Assembly (NCBI RefSeq): GCF_000143415.4
Contig: NW_003314334.1
Location: forward strand, 701,457 to 765,456
DNA from: Selaginella moellendorffii
Taxonomy: Eukaryota > Streptophyta > Lycopodiopsida > Selaginellales > Selaginellaceae
Length of the DNA: 64,000 nucleotides
Reading direction: 5' to 3'
Shown: positions 43,260-53,489 of the stretch, in pieces
Numbering within the stretch: position 1 is the stretch's first letter
Layout: each line of letters starts with the position of its first letter
Position numbers and translations under genes: made by a program
Notes under the pieces: model-generated
The model's input: the letters and a program-made list of their open reading frames with translations, nothing else
Database searches by the model: none
What the model was told of the DNA's origin: nothing

Positions 43260-44165
43260 TGGTAAGTGATCTAGTGGTACATTAGATTGTTGTTGTTTTT
43301 TTCTTTTTTTCTTTTTCTTCAGCTGGTCTAGCATTGTGAATAGAGAGGCTGGCATTGTCAATATAGTGAGTTGAGATTTTTTGTACCATAACGGTTGCTT
43401 TTCTTATGTGAGGAGGATGTGCAGCAGGAGTGTTGGCTACACGCAAGGAAGAGTAGATAGCTTAGCTCATTTCTTTTTTGATCCAGGTAGCACGGCCCTT
43501 GTGCTGGCTAGCAAAATAGCAAGCACCATAGTCATGATTGAAGCACTATAGGTCTGTCTCCACTGATTCTCCAGCTTTGCCAGCTTCAGCAGGAGAAAAT
43601 GGAGGTGGAGCGCTAATTAAAAAATTAATTACAAAACCATATTAATAAAACAAACGCATAAAGCTTAAGCAACCCATATGAAAACACACCCAATTGGCAA
43701 GCTTAGGCTCAATGTTACAATATATATGTATAAGGTGATTGGTGGATATCCTATGATTTCTTTATGCGAGCGAGGTTGCATATTTTGTGTAGACGATGCC
43801 ACAATGGTAGAAGATCAACTTTGATCTAGTGTTTTTTGTTAAGTGTTACTAAATTAGACTTAACATTTGTATTTTACTGCACAAGCATAAAGAAGGAATA
43901 AGTGTCTATTTAACTCAACATACTTGGCTTAGTTTGTTAATTTTATGTTACTCTATTTTTCATTAGCTTAACAAAAATCCCCTCCACCTGCAAACCCATG
44001 ATTTGGAAAAAGCCATCGTTTGCAGCCAAGAAAACAAAGTGCTTTTATGAACCACCTCATTATAGATGATTTTCCTTCACAAGCATGTGCTGTTGTAAAC
44101 AAAATGATAAACCATGAGTGATTTGAGATGTATATGCTTGCTAATGAGTAATTTCTATACAAATA
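43260..44165. repeat. Right arm of the inverted repeat with 37.2-38.2 kb, with nested inversion
   Basis: 43,260-43,714 is the reverse complement of about 37,640-38,100. 43,715-43,985 matches 37,375-37,637 in direct orientation. 43,986-44,165 is again reverse complement, of about 37,210-37,375, and includes a minus-strand 4TM exon 2 relic (FLGCKRWLFPNHGFAG, SNHSWFII). The middle segment has therefore flipped inside the repeat. Confidence 0.8.
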
Positions 44166-46040
44166 ATAAAGCAGTCTAAGCTATGAAAATTTGATATTAT
44201 AGATTTGTAATTTATGCATAGATTTATATTTTTGAAACTTGATTATTTCTAGTGACAATTCCAGTTAATTGTAATTTTATAGATTAGTAATGTTTACATG
44301 TAGATAAGTGTACAGACAAGAGCTTCTAAAGTAATTCTAATAGCAAGCATCTTGCTCCCAAGAAAAAAGTCTGATTTAGCTTATAAGCCCAGAAAAGGTT
44401 TTGCCCTGTTTGATTATATTAATTATTTATTGTTGCCCTTCAAACGTGTTTTGGAAAATAACAGTAAAATAGCGGAACTTATTAAGTTATTTGATTTGTG
44501 GAAGTGAGATTTTTGCGTTTGAACCGCAGTGGATCATAAAGTTGGAGGTGGACATTCCGATCCGGCCGCTAACAGCTCTTGTTAGTCTAACCAGACGCGC
44601 TCTTACTGGCTTAACTAACCAGACGCTCAAAACCATGAGATTTTTACTTGTATGTTTTTCTCGTTCTCTCTTCTTCCTGTGAGAATGCTGGTGAAATGCG
44701 TTCCGAGCCAAAGATTCCTAGCTTTCCTGAAGAGCCCAAGAGTCCCCATTTTCTGCTCCACGAATCAAAGAGGTGTGGTTTTGGTTTTTGGTGCTAAGTT
44801 CTCTCTTTTCACCCGTATCTGGTCTCTAGGAACCAGATACGCTGGAGAAGATTCATTTGAGTGCTTTGCTTCTGGTGTTACCCGGTTTACCAATTTTGTT
44901 TCTCAAGCTATACAACTCGACTTACGTTTTTCTTTGACAGGCTTCACGTCTCTGCCCAAGCCCTTGAGCGAGTTTAGCCGGGATCTTGCGGAGGCAGTCA
45001 GGTGAAACGATTTGTTGAGGACGACTGGAAGTTGAGCGGCTCTTTCTTTACGGAGACGAGGCAGCTGAGAAGCATCGAGTTGTAAAAGACAGGGCTCCGT
45101 CAGAAGGCGCAATTGCAAACTTCCGAGTCTTCATCATGGGTGCTTCTTTGGCATTTGTATGGAAACGGTAGCATCGCTTCTTACGTTTCAACGGGACTGA
45201 CTTTATTGCTTTTTGAAAGCGCAGTCCGGCTTTACAAGAAACGATGAGACTGCTCAAACTTGTCTTCGTCTTGTCTCGAGAGTCTGGCGTCCAAGGAATT
45301 GGATTTAGAAAAGAAGGTAAAACTCTTGCATGGAGTATATCCGTGTCTACAAATGTTATCACTACAGGAAGGCGGGCCTATGCACTCAGAAGCTCGTTCG
45401 ATAACACGGGCTATCAAAAACATATCGGAACTCACTATGTTCGACATTTGGATTCTGATGCTCCAACTCCAGGTTGCATCCCGAAGATCAGGTACTACGC
45501 TCTTACGGGTCCTCTTCTTACGTGTATCGTATTTATCGCAGAAACTGGAACATAATCTTTTAGAGATGTGCGGAATCTAGCTGGAAGAAACGCAAAGGCG
45601 CAGGACCTGTGTCCAACAGGGATTGCTCTTCGTTGCTCAGGTACATGAAACAAATGTTTCTAGACATCTTAAGCAAGCAGTGTTCTAAAACTTTCTTCGT
45701 TTTTCTTGTGATACTAGAGGAGAGAAGCCAACTTCAAAACAAGATAAAGCACTCGCGCTGCTCAAATCCAAGCTCCTGGTGATTCTCGAGCAAAAACCAG
45801 TTGCTTATTTTCTTGAATTAATGACACAGCTATCTTTCATTATCAGGCGTGGAGAGCTGGCTGCATGACTGCTCATTCAACGAGCGCGCTTTAGACGCTA
45901 CAGAGCTTGATGGAGGAAGGAGGATATAGAAGTGGGCTTGCTTTTGTGCTTCCGAGGTATGGACTTGAACTTGTGTTTGTGTTTCCAAACAAGGTGTTCC
46001 AGAAAATAGGGTCAAGTGAAGGGGAGAGATACGAGAGTCC
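44166..46040 (+). pseudogene. Module Q gene (copy Q2)
   Basis: An unrecognised spliced gene, inverted relative to Q3 at 53,490-55,470. Exon-like pieces occur at 44,630-44,650 (MRFLLV), about 44,690-44,770 (GEMRSEPKIPSF-like), about 44,840-44,880, and 44,941-45,130, the last beginning after TTTCTTTGACAG. Further pieces are about 45,240-45,550 and 45,855-46,045 (GLAFVLPRYGLELVFVFPNK). Stops inside several pieces differ between copies. A 10-bp inverted repeat lies at 44,814-44,841. The last piece runs into universal-stress-protein sequence. Confidence 0.5.
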
Positions 46041-46097
46041 CGTTAAGGTACTTTGTGATAAACTTTTGACTAGCTCGTGATTTCTTTTTCTACAAAA

Positions 46098-46435
46098 CAG
46101 ATACCTTGCATGATTGTATCCAAGAAAGGGGATGCCCGAGAAAAGCTGCTAGAGACTGTCAACGAGTTCCCTCCAACAATGTTAATACTGGGAAGCCGAG
46201 GCCTCGGAATGGTGAAAAGGATCGCCAAAAAGCTCTAGTTTCCATTCCTTGTAGTTAGGAAATCCATAGCTAGAGATGTTTTCTTGGAAATTTTTTGTAT
46301 GGATAATGATAGGATGGGCTCTTTGTTTTCAATCAAACCGTGGATTTAGACAGGACGTTCCTGGGAAGCGTGAGTGGCTATGCTGCACAGCACGCTGAAT
46401 GCCCTGTGCTTATTGTCAAGCTTCCACCCGTAAGA
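46098..46435 (+). pseudogene. Universal stress protein (USP) C-terminal fragments
   Basis: USP domains are small Rossmann-like ATP-binding folds. The first piece (46,101-46,240) reads CMIVSKKGDAREKLLETVN, then TMLILGSRGLGMVKRIAKKL and a TAG. This is the GxxG nucleotide-binding segment. A second piece (46,345-46,435) reads FLGSVSGYAAQHAECPVLIV, the final GS...CPVLVV strand. About 105 bp of non-matching sequence separates the two and contains its own FPFLVVRKS-like end. This suggests two USP C-termini spliced or recombined together. The N-terminal half is not recognisable. Confidence 0.75.
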
Positions 46436-46685
46436 TTTTATGTGTTTCAAATGCCTTTTTTCTCTTTTTCTTTTGAGGGACCTATAAGCGGTGCGTTCTT
46501 CAGTCGGCACTTTCTTAAGTTTACCCTCAGAAAGAAAATCGATTCGCTTGTTCAGGACCAAAATTCTCAACAAACTATTGTTTGAAAAAAGCTCTAGAAA
46601 CTGTTCAAGTGTCGCTTTGAGGATCCGAAAACACAGAATTGGTGCTAATCGTTGGCACAAGTTTAGGCTTATTCCTTCTTTTCCT

Positions 46686-46740
46686 TAAGTTGTAGTATAG
46701 TGTGACGCGGACAACTGGGGTTCGATCCCCTGCAACTGCG
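46686..46740 (+). tRNA. tRNA-Asp relic lacking the anticodon region
   Basis: GTTGTAGTATAGTG at 46,689-46,702 matches the acceptor/D-arm start of plant tRNA-Asp(GUC). After a gap of about 17 nt, GACGCGG (46,704-46,710), a perfect T arm GGGGTTCGATCCCC (46,717-46,730) and an acceptor 3' strand TGCAACT follow. The acceptor strands can pair over seven positions. The anticodon loop and 5' anticodon stem are deleted, so it cannot be functional. Confidence 0.72.
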
Positions 46741-46869
46741 CTTGTCAGGAAAGTGTGAATTAAAGAAGACGATCGGGAACATTGTAGCTCAAAGTGCTTA
46801 ATTCGTTCAATTGCTCATTGGATTGCAATATATCTTTTGTTCATTAACACCACAACAGCAATATAGTCC

Positions 46870-47235
46870 ACAACGCAGACCATCCTATTTCCCTAGACGT
46901 CTACACAAGGTATGCAACCTGGCTCGCATAAAGAAACTATAGGATGTCCACCAATCACTTCACATATATTGTTGTGATCATCCCCTGGGCGCCTGCAAAC
47001 CTATGATTTGGAAAAGAAAACAAGGTGCTTCTATGAACTACCTCATTATGGCTGATCTTCCTTCACAAGAATGTGCTGTTGCAGACAAAATGATAAACCA
47101 TATTTGAGACATATATGCTTGCTAATGTACTCCAATAAAAATACTAACCAGCATACAATGTAAGAGAGTAATAATAACTCTAATAATAATTGGAAAAACA
47201 CATTAGCATAATGAAACAGTCTAAGTTGATATTCC
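46870..47235 (-). pseudogene. 4TM exon 2 relic
   Basis: Minus-strand remnants of 4TM-I exon 2: a CxPRLYTL-like piece, HGFADRQ-like sequence near 47,000, ATAHSCEGR-like sequence near 47,070 and the MLVSIFI start near 47,145. Heavily deleted. Confidence 0.65.
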
Positions 47236-47248
47236 AACTCTAAACCCT

Positions 47249-47250
<2 letters not shown>

Positions 47251-47321
<71 letters not shown>
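47251..47321 (+). repeat. (CT)n microsatellite
   Basis: About 35 CT units without interruption. On the minus strand it is a (GA)n tract beginning 158 bp downstream of the 4TM-I stop codon, the same position as the (GA)n after the 29.8 kb copy. Confidence 0.95.
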
Positions 47322-47325
<4 letters not shown>

Positions 47326-47478
47326 TATGACTGGCAAAGTCGTAATGTCACCGCAGAAGTCTATGCTGCTATATATTAAAAAATCCACACTCTCTGAATA
47401 CTCGCATTATCTGTGGTGGCACATGAATTCTAGTTTCAACCAGCCCAAAGTTCTCTTGATCACTTTAATATTACAAAC

Positions 47479-48335
47479 TTAATTGGAAACATTTGCTACT
47501 CTCCCACTGTTTCTTTTGTTCATCAGAACTCGTCCTAACATTTCCCCCACTAACACCACAACAACAATAGAGTCCATGACACACACCATCCTATTTCCCC
47601 ACCTCCAGTCTGGATATAAATGTTTACACACAAAAGTGATAGGTATGCAACTTGGCACACAAAGAGAACCTATAGGATATGTACCAATTACTTCACATAT
47701 AACATTGTCATCTTCCCTCAGACAGTCGGCAAATCCATGATTTGGAAAAAGCCATCTTTTCCAACTAATAAAACAGGGTGTTTCCATGAACCATCTCATT
47801 ACAGCTGATGTTCCTGCACAAGAATGTGCTATTGCAGACAAAACTTGCCAAATAATAAACCAGGAGCGATTAGAGACATATGTGCTGGCTAATGCACTAG
47901 CTGCTCCAATAAAAATACTAACCAGCATAGAGCACCTGTAGTGGAAGAGAGTAACGATTCCAATAATAACTGTAAAATCAGTTTAGCAATAGCATTTTAT
48001 ACAACTGTTCTAATATTACCTCCAATAATATAGCCTACTGATAGAAATATATATACATGACGAGTGAAGCAAACAAGTTGCCAATATCTTATGGCAGAGT
48101 ATTTTGGCCCAATTTTTGCATAGGCCACGTAATATGATGTAAAACCCCAATGGTAGCTAGGGCTTAGTGCATTGCAGTCTCTTTGACAATAAAGAACACC
48201 ATTTGGGCAATTCCACTTTGGAGGATAAAATGTGATATAGATGGTGAAAACATAAAAACTAATTGCCCAAGTCATAATAATTGAAACAGGTAAGAAGAAC
48301 CACCACAATGGAACACTCGTACTAGTAATCTCCAT
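47479..48335 (-). CDS. 4TM-I multi-pass membrane protein, best-preserved copy (copy 5)
   Basis: Exon 1 (48,335-48,020) encodes MEITSTSVPLWWFFLPVSII, which is the start and first span, then ITFYPPKWNCPNG, CQRDC, SYHWGF, AIRYWQLVCFTRHVYIFL and VGYIIGG. It stops at a GGAG/GTAATA donor. Exon 2 (47,935-47,479) starts after CCACTACAG and encodes MLVSIFIGAASALASTYVS, SWFIIWQVLSAIAHSCAGTS, a loop KRWLFPNHGFADC with further Cys, VCKHLYPDWRWGNRMVCVMD, a last span and GRVANVSN-stop. Hydrophobic segments suggest four to five spans with Cys-rich loops. The exon phases do not join. A TATA-like TATTTATAGG lies about 35 bp before the ATG. I rejected CASP-like and AWPM-19 membership on inspection. Confidence 0.65.
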
Positions 48336-48399
48336 ACCCAACCTATCAAGCCCTAATATGTAATCCTATAAATAACAAGAAAAGGATGTGGATGATGAG

Positions 48400-49165
48400 G
48401 CTGAGAGCTATTCGCTTTGATCATGGATTCACCTCGAGTTTATTGTGTTCCATCAGGCACTTGTCAGTACGAGGTCAATGGTGTTGGAATCAATGTGAGC
48501 GAGCCAGGTACTGCTTTGTACTTCCTCAAAGAGTAAAGGCATAAACGTTTTGGCTTCTTTCTGCAGTCACACATACAACACGGATTTTCCGAAGCGGTTG
48601 GTCTCCAAGATGTGATGATACTTGAAAGAGAACTTTGCTTTCCTGTACGTAGAGATTGTGGAGGCTTTGTTAGAGGTGGTGAGCCATCTTTGCAGGTCAC
48701 TGGTTGACACTACCAGGAAATGCTAGAGGATGGATGCATCCTCCAGTCACCATTTGATGGATGTTAGTGCAGGTAAAAGAATTATTGCTAGAAACTCTTA
48801 TAACTTTCTTGTGTCTTTGTTGATAATTCAGACACTGGACATCTGCATTTGCTGGATACGATTGCTTTGAGAATTACTTGCGAGTGGAGACATGTTAGTT
48901 GTTCTCTTATTCTTGTTTGTCTTGCTAGCTCTCAGCTCAGACTTGCCTAAGAGCATTGGCATACATGGAGCTCAAGCATTTCGTCCTACAGTCTTGGCAT
49001 CAAAGGCTCGTCCATGGGGCTTGTCAAGTCTTTGATGTTTTTCTGCGCGGTTGGACACCTAATAGTGCAGAAAGCTTCATTGTACTTCGGAATTGCTCGC
49101 AGCCGTGGCATTGAAGACACCTCGTCTAGCCAGCTTTCAATCACTTGCATAGACAAAAAAACTAG
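48400..49165 (+). pseudogene. Module R, unrecognised exon remnants (copy R3)
   Basis: Closely matches R1, with the same landmarks near 48,565 (CTGCAGTCACACATAC), 48,830 and 48,950. An intron-like stretch after TGCAGGTAAAAG near 48,767 recurs at 19,828. Still no continuous frame. It precedes the membrane protein in tail-to-tail orientation. Confidence 0.4.
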
Positions 49166-49214
49166 AGTGCATTTAGCAAGAAAAAAACATACAAGAAGAG
49201 CTGCTTTCTATCTT

Positions 49215-50659
49215 CTATTTCTTGCGAAAGAAGGCAACGAAGAAAGCTACATTTGCAAACCCAGTTGTAACGGCTCCCGTGAGATGGGCGTAGTCCGTCT
49301 CCCAATGGGAGAAAATTCCCCACAGCAAAGCTGACACAAGAGAAAACAGTGAGAACCCGAAGTACAGAAATGACCGTGGGAAACCAAGCCGAAGAACTCC
49401 ACGCAGGCCAAGAGGAAAGGCTGATGCTACGACGTAGATTCCCGCTGTGACCCAGATGCGTGGCGGCTGGTGCTGAAACGCGAGCGAAAACCCAGGAGAC
49501 GCAAGACTGAGCACCATCGAAGAACACAGTATCGCGACTCCTCGTCCCCGTCCAGCAGGCAGCTTGGCAATCACCGTAAGCAGCCCAAACACACAGAAGA
49601 AACCTGAGAATGCAGCGACGAAGGCCGACATGATAGCCAAGTGGTGGTAGTCTATGCGATCCCTGTTCCACTTCTCCACCATAGCAACCGCGTTGAGGGT
49701 GGAAAGTGCCAGGAGAGCCAAGAGAGGGGACAACGACCTCAGCATATCGTCACCTGAAGATCCTCGAGCTTGAGCATCACCTGCCTGGGCATTGCCGCCA
49801 GTAGCAGCAAGTAGCACAGCACCAGCTCCCGCAAGTGGCACAGCAGCAGCCACACCAGGGTCTCCCTCATGAGCCATCACACCAGCATCTCCCTCAGCAG
49901 GTGTGTCTCCCATGGACACGCTATCTCCTCCCTGAGCCGTCTCAACAATCTTGTCTCCCGTGGCACATCTCCCTCCGTCACAATGATCCCCGTGAAATCT
50001 TCACCTGGATGGACATCTCCTTCACCCTCGCACTCGTCCTGTGCACCAGTGTCTCGCTCACCTGCAGCAGCGTTTCCCTCAGTTGGACCAGCAGCAGCGT
50101 CTTGCTCCGGCATATCCACAACGATGTTGGTAGCGTCTCCCTCCGGCATGGCAGCGGCGGCTCCCTCCAGCACATTTGCAACACCAGCGTCTTCCTCCGG
50201 CATGCCACCGGCGTCTCCCTCCAGCACATTTGCAACGCCAGCGTCTCCCACATCCACAAAGATCCTAGTCGCCTCTTGGCCACCAATTTGAGCCGCGCCA
50301 TCGCCCAGAACACCACCGCGCGCTGGATCCACGCCCAGAACACCACCGCGCGCTGGATCCACTCCATGGCAAAACGCTGCTAGCGCTATCGAAGCCACTA
50401 GAGAAGACAGCATTGACAAAAATCCTAGCCAGAAGATTCGTGATTTGGTGATCTCCTCGGCAGGAATCGCGTCTGTAGGAACCTTGTGTGCCTGATGCTG
50501 GAACGGATCCAAGAATGCTGGCACTGGCGGTGTGGGGAAGTATATCTTGCTCCAGAGGATCCAGACCACGAGCCCAAATGCAATCACGCCCACAGCTCCA
50601 AGCCGACCGCGTCTTGCTCCCCGCAGCTCCAGACCGCGTCTTGCTCCTCGCAGCTCCAT
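49215..50659 (-). CDS. R-linked membrane protein with acidic repeat linker, one frameshift
   Basis: The minus-strand ORF from ATG at 50,659 encodes a basic N-terminus (MELRGARRGLELRGARRGR), a span (VGVIAFGLVVWILW) and a second span (FWLGFLSMLSSLVASIALAA). A Gly/Ala/Glu/Asp-rich linker follows, with repeats of the GDAG, MPE and VANVLEG type. A single-base frame change near 49,965 moves the reading frame. The next ORF (to 49,215) keeps the same acidic style (GDTPAEGDAGVMAHEGDPG), then has about four spans ending ANVAFFVAFFRKK. I infer one protein of roughly 475 residues broken by one indel. The family is unknown. C-terminal partial copies lie at 20.3 and 36.3 kb. Confidence 0.6.
50140..50370. 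repeat. Minisatellite-like repeats inside the membrane protein
   Basis: Two imperfect units of about 51-57 bp (near 50,142 and 50,199) and a perfect 30-bp unit repeated twice (50,308-50,367). They encode the acidic linker and the duplicated GVDPARGGVL. Confidence 0.85.
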
Positions 50660-50724
50660 TAGGTCTTGGAGAATGGCACAAGATCTTCGCGTTTAAGAAC
50701 ACACACCCTCATATGTCCTAGAAC

Positions 50725-51787
50725 CGACCAAGATCTCAAAAAAGAATAAGAGCGTCCTTCTTTGATATCTTGGAGTGGCTTCGTAGAAAAGAATGTAGCT
50801 TTTTGCTCAGGCTTTCACAAATCCAGTGGCTTTCTCCGGCCTCCAGCCTCCATTCTGTGCACATCTATGAAGCTTGTGGAAAATGTGACAATACCTCTAG
50901 TTGCGCTGAAACAGTCCCTGCGAGCTCCCGACTGAACAGATTGTCACGAATCTGTACAAGGAATTGTCATGACACGCCTACCTGAATGATCGCAATCGCA
51001 CCAGAAGTTCTGGAACGCAGCAAGCTCTCTTCTATTGCAGGAAATGATCTAAGAAGAAGAACAAGATGCAAGAACAGTGCTGGGATTAAATAAGCACAAA
51101 CTTTGAGGCAGCAGACTGACCAGATCTCGAGAACCTTAAAAGAAAGCCTGATAGTCCTCAGGCAGAAGTACAGTTTCGTAAGTCTACTACTTCTTTAAGC
51201 TCTGAAAGATGTCCAGAAAGTAGTGACGTTAGTGACCAAGAACGACAAGGAAATCAACAGCAGTATTTCATTATCAACGATATACCTGTGTTTGTCAAGA
51301 GAGCACGCAACTGTATCCGAATCTGGTAGACCTGCTCGAGAAGTAAAGTCCATTTAGTGCACAGAATGTCCTGTCTGTAAGTTCCACTCTCTCTGTATCT
51401 TCAGCTTTCAATTAACGGATGTTTTGAGTTCACGAGACTTCTCAAAGAAACTAGAAAAGCATCACATTACCAAATAGCCGTAACGGACGTAGCATGGCAT
51501 TCCTGAGGAAAACCATCTCACTGAGGTTAGATTGATTTAGACAAACAAAGATACTATGTACCTGTCGTTCTGCCGTGCTCCATCATATGCACGTAAAGAT
51601 CCGCACCAGCTAGATTAGAGGCATAAGGACGAGGAGCTCCATGAGTATTTCCGCGGTACTTTCCTGCAGGAATGTGGAAAAAGCGCATTCAGCCTCATTA
51701 GCGCCTGGACCAAACTATGTAGATCATGAAACAACACTTACACCAAATTGCTTCCCAAACCTGAAATACATCCTGAGAAACATACCT
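50725..51787. other. Region with possible exons, none assigned
   Basis: Short minus-strand open pieces near 51,595-51,680 resemble the SLRGYDG segment of the gene to the right (near 52,880), so some exon duplication is likely. Repeated phrases near 50,890-50,990 and 51,795-51,880 (ACAGTCCCTG..GAGCTCCCGAC) also match each other. No full gene assigned. Confidence 0.4.
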
Positions 51788-52942
51788 CTAGCTGACTGCC
51801 GCTAAACAGTCCCTGAAGAGCTCCCGACGCAACCAGTCAGGATTATCACTTGCTGTCATTTCAAGACCGGAAGCCAGCCACGAATCTGAAACGAAGCTCC
51901 AGAGCAAGAAATTGCAATTTAAACCTGACGCACCTCCATGCATCGTAGCACAAGTTCTGGAAAGCAGCAACGACGGCAAATAAATCACGAATGGAGCATC
52001 CCGGCGTACACCATCCGAGTGAATAGAAAACGCATCCATTCGAAAAACTTCAGGATGAAAATGTGGAAGTTCTCCTGCAACAAAAGGAAAAAGAGAAGAA
52101 ATTAATCCTGATGTCCAGGGCGAAAAGTAAACCTTCAATGACAAAAATCCACCATCACTTGTTACAAGTGATTCAATGCCTTCCCCTTCAAGAGCCGCAC
52201 ATTTGAGCTCTATATCCAGTAACATATTGTTCTGAGGATTGACAGCCACATTCACCTGTTTCACTCAAGTCGTAAGGTTACAAAAAACGCCAGATAGAAG
52301 TTCTCTTTACCGTTAAGTTGCGTTGAATGGAAGCCAACTCTCCCGAGCAAAAATGCAATGCGCTGTTCGGAGCAGTGCAAACTGTAGGATCTGGAGCAAA
52401 TCAAGGATCCGATGATCTCCATAAAACGACAGTGGAAAATAGTTCCACGGATTGGAAGGCCTCATCGTTGGTGAGAAGCCACTTTCATTCGCTACCTGAA
52501 AACGAAAATGTGAAAACAAAATAGGAAGAAGCAAAATAAGATAGCTTACTGTGAAGAAAAGCAGTAGCTGTGTCAAGAGCTTGTTTTGCAGTAGCAAAGG
52601 ACCTTGCTCTTTCTTCAGGTGAAATGCAGTTCTCAATTGTTGATAGCCAGCTTCGATAATGTGCGTCACAAGAAACGTATTCTTGCTGAAAAAACGAAGT
52701 CCCGGGAAAAAAAAAACAAAAAAAAAAAAACAGGCAGCAACGTTCTTTTTTTTAATGGCTCTGCTTTTTCCTTCCGAAATCTCAACACTGCACCATAGCG
52801 GCGTTAGCGAGATCTCTCGGAAAACCAAACGCTGTTGGAATTCTGCCATACAACGGGAGGCTGCCGCAGCTCCATCATATCCACGTAAAGATCTGAGAGG
52901 GATGAGGGCCAACGAGCTCTTCCTTGTGTTGCGTGAATACAA
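51788..52942 (-). pseudogene. Unrecognised spliced gene
   Basis: Four consecutive minus-strand pieces are compatible with short introns. The first is about 52,690-52,556 (HYRSWLSTIENCIS, SFATAKQALDTATAFLHS). Next is 52,490-52,315, ending ELASIQRNLT before a GTAAAGAG donor. The third is 52,262-52,132 (VNVAVNPQNNMLLDIELK, EGIESLVTSDGGFLSLK), and the last begins near 52,078 (ENFHIFILK). The introns would be 50-60 bp. At least one internal stop occurs (near 52,420). I do not recognise the family, and no second copy of the whole gene is in the window. Confidence 0.5.
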
Positions 52943-53489
52943 ACCTCACGTACCTAAAAGAATAACATAAACAATAAGTGGAAGTGAAATCGATCATACG
53001 TGCTCAGGATTCAATCTCCAGCCAATTCAAGCCTGTCCCCGTATTGTCCTTCAATCCTTCCGCAGAACCAGATGTGCGGCGAAACGAATCATTTGAGGAT
53101 GCCTGTGTGGCCCTGAGAGAAACTCAGCTTAACGCACAATGATCAAAGCCTACGTACTTGACGTTAGAACTGTCGTCTACATTTCCAGTACCGCTGCCAT
53201 ATCAGAGACCACGAGGTGCATCTGTCCAACACAACAGCTGCGTCTCACAACCAGATTCCCAAGTCATGATGAGACAAAATGTGTACCCAGAGTAGAGCTT
53301 TTGAAACAAGTTGATAAAATCACAAGGCAACAGGCTCGGCACAAGTGGAAGATAAATCGATCGCGCTTAAAAGATGGCGGTGAGAAAGCTCTCCATGACC
53401 TTACAAGAGCGAACACGTTGGCTTTTTTTCAGATTAGAATCACAGCACAATACCTCGCAGTTGGCGTCAACACACGTGGTTTACATTGC
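52943..53489. other. Region without recognised gene
   Basis: One long chance ORF (53,139-53,723, plus) overlaps antisense module Q sequence and has no motif. Nothing else was supported. Confidence 0.35.

Noticed and set aside
49835-50383. Plus-strand Ser/Ala-rich ORFs
   Set aside because: They are antisense shadows of the repetitive acidic linker of the minus-strand membrane protein.
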